A stretch of DNA of 64,000 nucleotides from a bacterium (GTDB taxonomy: Bacteria; JAMCPX01). The stretch covers positions 62,001 through 126,000 of the forward strand of contig JAJYUJ010000001.1 in the NCBI GenBank assembly GCA_021792615.1, written 5' to 3'. Shown here in pieces: positions 58,624 through 64,000 of this stretch. Position 1 is the first letter of the stretch. Every line of letters starts with the position of its first letter. The position numbers were made by a program, and so were the translations under genes. The notes under the pieces were generated by a model. That model made no database searches. It worked only from the letters and a program-made list of their open reading frames with translations, and had not been told where the DNA came from.

Positions 58624-60285
58624 ATGCCGGAACTCAAGGTTGTTAAAAAGAAAAAAGGTTTAAGGCTTGGAGGTGGAGATACATCTGAAGCGATAGGTGG
58701 GTCTTCGCTTCGTCCGCGATACATGCCGAAGGATCCCCCCTGCGCGATATCATGCCCCATAGGCACAAAGATCAGGGAATACATGACCATGATAAAGGAC
58801 GGCGAGAGCTTAGAAAGGGTATGGGAACATGTTACGGATTATAATCCTTTGCCTGGTGTAACGGGCAGGGTGTGTCCTCACCCCTGTGAAGGAGGTTGTA
58901 ACAGGGAACAGGTAGACGGTTCCGTAGGCGTGAATGATATCGAACGGTTTATCGGGACGTACGGCATAGAACATAAACTGCAGCATAAAAAAATATCAGA
59001 TCAAAACTTTTCGGAAAAGATCGCGGTGATAGGTGCAGGTCCCGCAGGTATATCCTGCGCTTATCACCTAGCGAGGCGGGGATATCCGGTGACTGTGTTT
59101 GAGGCAAAAGAGAAAACAGGCGGGATGCTGCGGTATGGTATACCACGGTATAGATTGCCGGATGAGGTCATAGACGCAGAGTACAATTCAATCATTAAAG
59201 ACCTCGGTATTACGTTGAAGTCCGGAGTGAAGGTTGGCAAGGATATCTCATACGATGATCTTAAAAAAGAGTTTAAGGTTATCTATGTTGCCATTGGGGC
59301 TCAAAAGGGCAGTAAACTGAATATCCCCGGTGAAGATGCACTCAATGTGCTGACCGGCGTGGATTTTCTTGAACAGATAAGCTCCGGTAAGAAAGTCGAT
59401 ATCGGAAACAAGGTATGCGTGATTGGTGGTGGGGATACCGCTATAGATGCCGCGAGGGTTTCTAAGAGGCTTGGCGCGGATGTCACGATCCTGTACCGGA
59501 GGACGATCAACGAAATGCCTGCTATCAAGACAGAGATACAGGAGGCTGAAGAGGAAGGTATTCATTTAGAATTTCTTACCGCACCGGTTGCGGTTGTCAA
59601 AAACGGAGACAAGGCTACCGGTATTCAATGTATCAAAATGGAACTCGGCGCTCCGGACGCAAGCGGCAGGGCCAGGCCCGTACCTATAAAAGGTTCTGAG
59701 TTTATCACGGAATCTACGGCAATCATCGCAGCTGTCAGTCAGATAGTTGACTTTAGCGGCCTCGAAAGATTCAAAAATGAAAGAGGATGGATAAACGTAA
59801 ACGACCACTATGAAACGACGGAGAAAGACGTGTATGCCGGCGGAGATGTTACACAAGAGCTCGATATCGCAGCAACAGCAATAGGACTCGGCAGAAAAGC
59901 GGCGCTTGCCATCGATAACTACCTCAGAGGCAGGGAAGAGCCGAAAGAAATTCCGCTGCCGGTAATTTCCTACAAACAAATGAACCTCGGTTACTATGAA
60001 AGACTGCCGAAGGTAAAAAAACAGCTTATCCCGGCTGCCGAAAGAATCAATAACTTCAAAGAAATAAGCTATACCATTACGGAAGAGCAGTTGCGTGCCG
60101 AGGCAAAACGGTGCATGAGCTGCGGCCAGTGCTTCTCCTGCGAAAGATGCTGGATGTTCTGCCAGTATAGTGCTGTCGTAAAACCGGCGGTCAAAACCGA
60201 TCCGTATAAGTTCAAACTCGAATTCTGCATAGGATGCAAAAAATGTGCGGAACAATGTCCCTGCGGATACATTGATATGGTTTAA
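58624..60285 (+). CDS. dsrL: DsrL-like NAD(P)H-dependent flavoprotein
   Basis: The 553-residue protein has a GltD-like layout: an N-terminal cysteine motif (C-P-H-P-C-E-G-G-C-N), FAD site I-G-A-G-P-A-G-I-S-C-A near 138, NAD(P) site V-I-G-G-G-D-T-A-I-D near 270, and a C-terminal ferredoxin part with C-M-S-C-G-Q-C-F-S-C and C-I-G-C-K-K-C-A-E-Q-C (two [4Fe-4S]). That extension marks DsrL, which exchanges electrons between NAD(P)H and DsrAB. It is shorter than the ~650-residue protein of purple sulfur bacteria and would fit the DsrL-2 type reported from sulfur reducers and disproportionators. A glutamate-synthase small-subunit homologue of other function is the main alternative, but the operon speaks for DsrL. 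Confidence 0.85.
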   Translation: MPELKVVKKKKGLRLGGGDTSEAIGGSSLRPRYMPKDPPCAISCPIGTKIREYMTMIKDGESLERVWEHVTDYNPLPGVTGRVCPHPCEGGCNREQVDGSVGVNDIERFIGTYGIEHKLQHKKISDQNFSEKIAVIGAGPAGISCAYHLARRGYPVTVFEAKEKTGGMLRYGIPRYRLPDEVIDAEYNSIIKDLGITLKSGVKVGKDISYDDLKKEFKVIYVAIGAQKGSKLNIPGEDALNVLTGVDFLEQISSGKKVDIGNKVCVIGGGDTAIDAARVSKRLGADVTILYRRTINEMPAIKTEIQEAEEEGIHLEFLTAPVAVVKNGDKATGIQCIKMELGAPDASGRARPVPIKGSEFITESTAIIAAVSQIVDFSGLERFKNERGWINVNDHYETTEKDVYAGGDVTQELDIAATAIGLGRKAALAIDNYLRGREEPKEIPLPVISYKQMNLGYYERLPKVKKQLIPAAERINNFKEISYTITEEQLRAEAKRCMSCGQCFSCERCWMFCQYSAVVKPAVKTDPYKFKLEFCIGCKKCAEQCPCGYIDMV

Positions 60286-60289
60286 TGCC

Positions 60290-61885
60290 ATGCTTTGGAA
60301 TATACCGAGAATCATTATATCCGGATTGGCCGGCGGCTGTGGCAAGACCTTTGTCAGCGTCGGAGTTGCCTCAGCCTTGAAGATGCGCGGCATGGACGTT
60401 TTTCCTTTTAAGAAGGGCCCGGATTATATCGACTCGGCATGGCTTACTTCTGCAGTCGAAAGGCCCTGTTACAATCTGGATACATTCCTTATGGGCGAGG
60501 ATGGCGTAAAACGCTCTTTTGAACAGCACACAGGTATAGATACGATATGCAATTATTGTGCTGATGTGTCGTGTGCAAAGTGCGGCCGGTTGAAAGAGTT
60601 TTTAAAAAACAAGATAGCAATAATTGAAGGCAATAGAGGAATTTTTGATGGAATGGATGAAAGCGGAACGTACAGCACCGCGGAACTTGCAAAATTATTA
60701 AAAACACCGGTTATTCTTGTTCTGGACAGTACCAAATCAACGCGTACGCTTGCGGCAGAGGTGCTCGGGTGTCAGAAGATGGACGGTGATGTCCGGATAG
60801 CAGGTGTGATACTGAACCGGATTGCTGGCAAGCGGCATGAAGAGATAGCACGTGCATCAATAGAAAAGATCTGTGGTGTACCGGTACTGGGAGCGATACC
60901 AAAACTCGAATCTGCCAGATTCCCGGAAAGGCATCTTGGCTTGGTCACGCCGGCAGAATACCCCGAAATTAAACAGGCGATAAAGTACGCAGCAGAGGCG
61001 GCAGTTTCCTGTCTAGATGTCGAGAGGCTCCTCTCTCTTGCCGCATCAGGCAAACCCTTGCCTATGATAAAAAATAATATGCATAAGGCGGTGAGCCACG
61101 CAGTACAAAAGACAAAGATAGGTATCATAAAAGATGAGGCTTTTTCTTTTTATTATCCGGACAATATAGAAGCACTGAAAGCTGCAGACTCTGAAATCAT
61201 AGAAATAAATTCCCTCGAAGATGCTGCGCTGCCTGATATAGATGCCCTGTACATTGGCGGAGGTTTTCCCGAAACGAATGCCGGACGCCTTGCAGCAAAC
61301 GAGAGTTTCCGTGCATCGGTTAAAGAAGCTATAGAATCAGGTCTACCCGTATACGCGGAATGCGGCGGAGCCATGTATATGGGTAAATCGATCCAGTATA
61401 AGGATAAGACCTATCCTATGACCGGTGTTTTACCGGTAGAGTATTGTTTCGATAAGCGTCCCCAGGGACATGGTTATACCGTCGTTGAGGTGGAATCCGA
61501 AAATCCGTATTTTGAACTTCACAGCATCATTCACGGCCATGAGTTTCATTATTCAAGAGCTGTAAACTTAGAATCCTGCGACGTAAGATTTATTTTCAAG
61601 GTTCACAAGGGATATGGATTTAATAAGACGCAAGACGGGATCTGTTACAAGAACCTGCTTGCCGTGTACTCGCATATACATGCGGCAGGAACAGCACCGT
61701 GGGCTCAAAACTTCGTACGCGCTGCGAAGGCATATTCTGCAGGCAGGAGCGAAGGCAGTATTCGTAAAAGTAAAGACGGAATCATAACTTTCGGTCATCA
61801 CGGTAAAACAGCATCGTGCTCGCCAAATAGATATTCAAGATTTAACGATAATAATATTGAACAGAATTGTAAATTTAACATTTAA
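60290..61885 (+). CDS. dsrN: DsrN, siroheme amidase (CbiA-like)
   Basis: The 531-residue protein has the cobyrinate a,c-diamide synthase layout: P-loop S-G-L-A-G-G-C-G-K-T (11-20), I-I-E-G-N-R-G-I-F-D-G-M near 112 and a class I glutamine amidotransferase domain with Y-A-E-C-G-G (Cys ~358) and H-G-H-E-F-H. DsrN amidates siroheme to the sirohydrochlorin amide used by DsrAB. Cys 87, 90, 95 and 98 form an extra four-cysteine insert between the helices before the Walker B-like motif. ATG 60290 follows the dsrL stop by four bases; the earlier in-frame ATG lies inside dsrL. Confidence 0.88.
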   Translation: MLWNIPRIIISGLAGGCGKTFVSVGVASALKMRGMDVFPFKKGPDYIDSAWLTSAVERPCYNLDTFLMGEDGVKRSFEQHTGIDTICNYCADVSCAKCGRLKEFLKNKIAIIEGNRGIFDGMDESGTYSTAELAKLLKTPVILVLDSTKSTRTLAAEVLGCQKMDGDVRIAGVILNRIAGKRHEEIARASIEKICGVPVLGAIPKLESARFPERHLGLVTPAEYPEIKQAIKYAAEAAVSCLDVERLLSLAASGKPLPMIKNNMHKAVSHAVQKTKIGIIKDEAFSFYYPDNIEALKAADSEIIEINSLEDAALPDIDALYIGGGFPETNAGRLAANESFRASVKEAIESGLPVYAECGGAMYMGKSIQYKDKTYPMTGVLPVEYCFDKRPQGHGYTVVEVESENPYFELHSIIHGHEFHYSRAVNLESCDVRFIFKVHKGYGFNKTQDGICYKNLLAVYSHIHAAGTAPWAQNFVRAAKAYSAGRSEGSIRKSKDGIITFGHHGKTASCSPNRYSRFNDNNIEQNCKFNI

Positions 61886-61899
61886 AAAAGGAGGATAAT

Positions 61900-62217
61900 A
61901 TGGCAAAGGTAAATCTTGGTGGTGTTGAAATAGAGGTCGATGAAGACGGGTTCATCGTGGATCCTAATGTATGGAACGAAAAAGTGGCACAGGCACTTGC
62001 TTCGACAGAGGATGTCCCGAATATGAGTGAAGAGCATTGGAAGGTTGTTAAGTATCTGAGGGATTACTATCAGAAATATAACATAGCTCCGATGATCAGG
62101 AAGATGTGTAAGGATACACAGGTGGATCTCAAACACATGTACGAATTATTTCCAACCGGTCCTGCCAAAGGTGCATGTAAGATTGCCGGACTTCCAAAAC
62201 CCACGGGCTGTGTATAA
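61900..62217 (+). CDS. dsrC: DsrC sulfur carrier protein
   Basis: DsrC (105 residues) carries the flexible C-terminal arm with both conserved cysteines, Cys 93 and the penultimate Cys 104 (C-K-I-A-G-L-P-K-P-T-G-C-V). The two form a trisulfide with sulfite-derived sulfur from DsrAB, which the DsrMKJOP complex re-reduces. The start has AAAGGAGG. Here dsrC is inside the dsr operon, whereas it is separate in many sulfate reducers. Complete and apparently functional. Confidence 0.96.
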   Translation: MAKVNLGGVEIEVDEDGFIVDPNVWNEKVAQALASTEDVPNMSEEHWKVVKYLRDYYQKYNIAPMIRKMCKDTQVDLKHMYELFPTGPAKGACKIAGLPKPTGCV

Positions 62218-62315
62218 TTAAAAAATAAACAACCCATAACGATAGTAATAATTGATATGGTGCCCGTTGAAATTGAGGTGCATTGTGTGCCCGAAATTAA
62301 GAGCGAATACTCTCC

Positions 62316-62353
62316 TGTCATTGCAGGTTCAGCGACTAAGTCTCGCAATGACA
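62316..62353. repeat. dispersed repeat unit in the dsrC-rsbRD spacer
   Basis: TGTCATTGC and GCAATGACA are perfect 9-base terminal inverted repeats around 20 bases of unpaired sequence. A related unit lies inside the propeller lipoprotein gene (17679-17714). It may affect mRNA stability between dsrC and the genes behind. Confidence 0.6.
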
Positions 62354-62408
62354 GAGGTCTCCCGGCGGGCGATACAATATATGTTTGTCAATAGGAATGG
62401 GGGATTAT

Positions 62409-62969
62409 ATGGGACTGATTGATATCTTATCCGGAAAAAAGGAAATCATAGAAAAAAAATGGTTTGATATGATTGCCGCTTCTTATCCTGTCAATGCCTC
62501 ATCTTTTCTGAAAAATCAGAAAGAGCAGTTTGCAAACCCCGTCGGGAATACAATAGGAGAAGCGGTCCATACGGTAATCGATGTATTGATTCATGAGGGC
62601 ACGAATGAAAAAGCGAATACCTGTCTGGATAAGCTGGTCAAAGTAAGAGCGGTCCAGGATTTTGCGCCTTCCATGGCCGTCGATTTTCTTTATATGCTGA
62701 AACAACTGCTGAAGGATGAACTGAAGAATGAATTTCATACCGGAGGCGTCTATGAAGAGTTTCTTCTCATCGAATCCAGAATCGATACTATGGCTCTTTT
62801 CTCGTTTGAAAGTTATCTGAAATACAAAGAAAAAATTTACGAGTTAAAAGTAAATGAATTCAAAAATATGGCATTCAGATTGCTGGAAAGGGCGAACCTT
62901 ACGTTTGAGTTTAAAGATGAGGGGCCTGCCTTCGAAAAAAGCGTTTTAGAAAGAGATACGGTGAAGTGA
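62409..62969 (+). CDS. RsbRD_N-like protein upstream of dsrM
   Basis: A 186-residue soluble, helical protein that resembles the RsbRD N-terminal (RsbT co-antagonist) domain: it starts L-I-D-I-L-S-G-K-K-E-I-I-E-K-K-W-F-D-M-I and has F-A-P-S-M-A-V-D-F-L-Y-M-L-K-Q-L near residue 85. There is no C-terminal STAS domain. Proteins of this type are often seen next to dsrM; their role is unknown, possibly sensing or assembly. ATG 62409 has GGGGGA in front; an ATG four codons earlier is possible. It is 12 bases before dsrM. Confidence 0.75.
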   Translation: MGLIDILSGKKEIIEKKWFDMIAASYPVNASSFLKNQKEQFANPVGNTIGEAVHTVIDVLIHEGTNEKANTCLDKLVKVRAVQDFAPSMAVDFLYMLKQLLKDELKNEFHTGGVYEEFLLIESRIDTMALFSFESYLKYKEKIYELKVNEFKNMAFRLLERANLTFEFKDEGPAFEKSVLERDTVK

Positions 62970-62980
62970 GGTAATGATAC

Positions 62981-63973
62981 ATGAAACTATTGCTGGCATT
63001 TGTTATCGTGCTCGTGCTGAGTGCGGTTCCTTATATAGGAATTAAATACGCCGGGATGTCCTACGAGTTCGGCGTCATTGTACCCTATGCGGCTGTTGCA
63101 GTTTTTATTCTTGGGTTTGTTTACCGTATAGTAAAATGGGCAAAATCGCCGGTTCCGTTTCGCATACCGACAACCTGCGGTCAGGAAAAATCACTGCCGT
63201 GGATAAAGCAGAACAAGCTCGATAATCCTTCGGGTACATCCGGTGTAGTGGGGAGGATGGCGCTTGAAGTGCTTTTTTTCCGCTCCTTATTCAGGAACAC
63301 CAAAACTGAGCTGAAGGACGGCCCGAAGCTTGCGTACGGCTCAAGCGGGTGGCTCTGGCTTGCGGCCATCGCTTTTCACTGGTCATTCCTTATTATACTC
63401 ATTCGGCATTTCAGGTTATTTTCTCAGCCCGTTCCTTACTTAATAAATCTGCTTGAAAATGTGGACGGGTTCTTACAGATAGGGATTCCGACTTTGTATA
63501 TAACAGATATTCTTTTGCTTGCGGCTGTGCTCTATTTATTTATAAGAAGGATTGCCATACCGCAGGTAAGGTACATATCCCTTGTGTCGGATTACTTCCC
63601 TCTTTTATTAATATTCGGCATAGGCCTGACCGGTGTTTTGATGCGATATTTTTACCGGGTGAATGTTATCGGCGTTAAAGAACTTGTCATGGGATTGATT
63701 GCACTCAAGCCGGCAGTCCCTGCCGATATCGGCAGTTTATTCTTTATACATCTCTTTTTGATCTCCACGCTGTTTGCATATTTCCCTTTCAGTAAGCTTA
63801 TGCACATGGGCGGCGTTTTCCTTAGTCCGACCAGAAATCTTGCAAACAACAACAGGATGGTCAGGCATATCAATCCATGGAACTATCCGGTTCATGTTCA
63901 CACATACGCCGAATATGAGGATGAATTCAGGGATAAGATGAAGTCCGTTGGTTTACCGGTTGAAAAGGAGTAG
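62981..63973 (+). CDS. dsrM: DsrM, cytochrome b-type subunit of the Dsr membrane complex
   Basis: The 330-residue protein has a NarI-like heme b membrane domain with five to six helices; histidines on helices around residues 130-145 (A-F-H-W-S-F, I-R-H-F) and 250-275 (F-I-H-L-F-L) are candidate heme ligands. DsrM oxidises menaquinol and passes electrons to DsrK for reduction of the DsrC trisulfide. The C-terminus is soluble and charged. The start is preceded by GAGGTAATG. Complete within the window. Confidence 0.92.
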   Translation: MKLLLAFVIVLVLSAVPYIGIKYAGMSYEFGVIVPYAAVAVFILGFVYRIVKWAKSPVPFRIPTTCGQEKSLPWIKQNKLDNPSGTSGVVGRMALEVLFFRSLFRNTKTELKDGPKLAYGSSGWLWLAAIAFHWSFLIILIRHFRLFSQPVPYLINLLENVDGFLQIGIPTLYITDILLLAAVLYLFIRRIAIPQVRYISLVSDYFPLLLIFGIGLTGVLMRYFYRVNVIGVKELVMGLIALKPAVPADIGSLFFIHLFLISTLFAYFPFSKLMHMGGVFLSPTRNLANNNRMVRHINPWNYPVHVHTYAEYEDEFRDKMKSVGLPVEKE

Positions 63974-63975
63974 CG

Positions 63976-64000
63976 ATGACAGATGAACTGAAACAAGACG
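63976..64000 (+). CDS. dsrK: DsrK, start only (cut by the window edge)
   Basis: An ATG at 63976, behind GGAG at 63967-63970 and two bases after the dsrM stop, opens a frame of eight visible codons (M-T-D-E-L-K-Q-D). The residues do not identify the protein. The call rests on the universal dsrM-dsrK order; DsrK is the HdrD-like 4Fe-4S subunit that reduces DsrC. Needs the neighbouring sequence to confirm. Confidence 0.6.

Noticed and set aside
59566-60393. Minus-strand open frame of 275 codons opposite dsrL
   Set aside because: Shadow of the dsrL coding sequence; cysteine-rich ferredoxin motifs are on the plus strand.

Overview
The window looks like a chromosomal segment of a strictly anaerobic, Gram-negative, sulfite-respiring bacterium, most plausibly a member of the Desulfobacterota (old Deltaproteobacteria). 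The grounds are a dissimilatory sulfite reductase locus of reductive layout (dsrA-dsrB-dsrD ... dsrC ... dsrM-dsrK), anaerobic glycerol-3-phosphate dehydrogenase genes, menaquinone-type and MEP-pathway genes, outer-membrane proteins (TonB receptor, lipoproteins) and ABC-dependent surface polysaccharide export. No rRNA, tRNA, CRISPR array, transposase or prophage gene was seen. Genus cannot be told from the sequence alone.

Layout. 1-14.6 kb is a housekeeping and lipid/carbon block: a CHRD-domain protein cut by the left edge, then on the minus strand a phospholipase D/cardiolipin synthase-like enzyme, a mini-GlpC, GlpB, GlpA, the Fe-S carrier ATPase Mrp and an MltD-like transglycosylase. Divergently come PolX and an ICMT-like methyltransferase, followed by a GlcD-like flavin oxidase, a metallo-beta-lactamase-fold hydrolase and an acyl-CoA synthetase. 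15.2-21.8 kb is a corrinoid uptake operon under a cobalamin riboswitch: BtuB-like receptor, a beta-propeller lipoprotein, BtuF, BtuC, BtuD. 21.9-33.2 kb is a surface glycan locus: Wzm/Wzt exporter, a MazEF-like toxin-antitoxin pair, a sulfatase remnant, then AT-rich glycosyltransferase and methyltransferase genes, including a 956-residue GT4-GT2-methyltransferase fusion. 33.5-39.2 kb is a TetR-controlled ABC efflux operon with the gene order of E. coli cecR-ybhGFSR. 39.5-50.5 kb holds ispG, three GT2 glycosyltransferases, ubiE/menG, an acyl-CoA dehydrogenase, a second TetR-controlled pump (EmrAB type) and an LCMT-like methyltransferase. 50.5-55.8 kb is a minus-strand run ROK - GntR - GntR - glycerate kinase - tlyA - comF. 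55.9-64 kb is the dsr operon dsrA-dsrB-dsrD-dsrL-dsrN-dsrC-rsbRD_N-dsrM-dsrK, which leaves the window eight codons into dsrK.

How it fits together. DsrAB reduces sulfite and loads DsrC with a trisulfide; the membrane complex beginning with DsrM/DsrK would re-reduce DsrC with menaquinol, and ubiE/menG nearby fits that quinone. DsrN amidates siroheme and DsrD stimulates DsrAB. DsrL is the unusual member: an NAD(P)H-linked flavoprotein best known from sulfur oxidisers and here in an operon that also has dsrD.

The most noteworthy new observation is regulatory. The dsrA promoter and the divergent ROK/GntR/glycerate-kinase promoter have the same geometry (-35, 17 bp, TATATT) and carry the same GntR-type palindrome (TTGTATACAA or one mismatch) on the 3' side of the -10 box. 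This suggests that sulfite respiration and a sugar-acid operon are controlled by one GntR/FadR-type regulator, perhaps with the degenerate ROK protein as sensor. Other points of interest are a BtuG-like propeller lipoprotein inside a B12-uptake operon, several genes that look leaderless, a TetR gene whose only well-placed start is ATA, matching operators for that TetR in front of its own gene and the pump, and at least three families of dispersed palindromic repeats, one of which has been built into a coding sequence.
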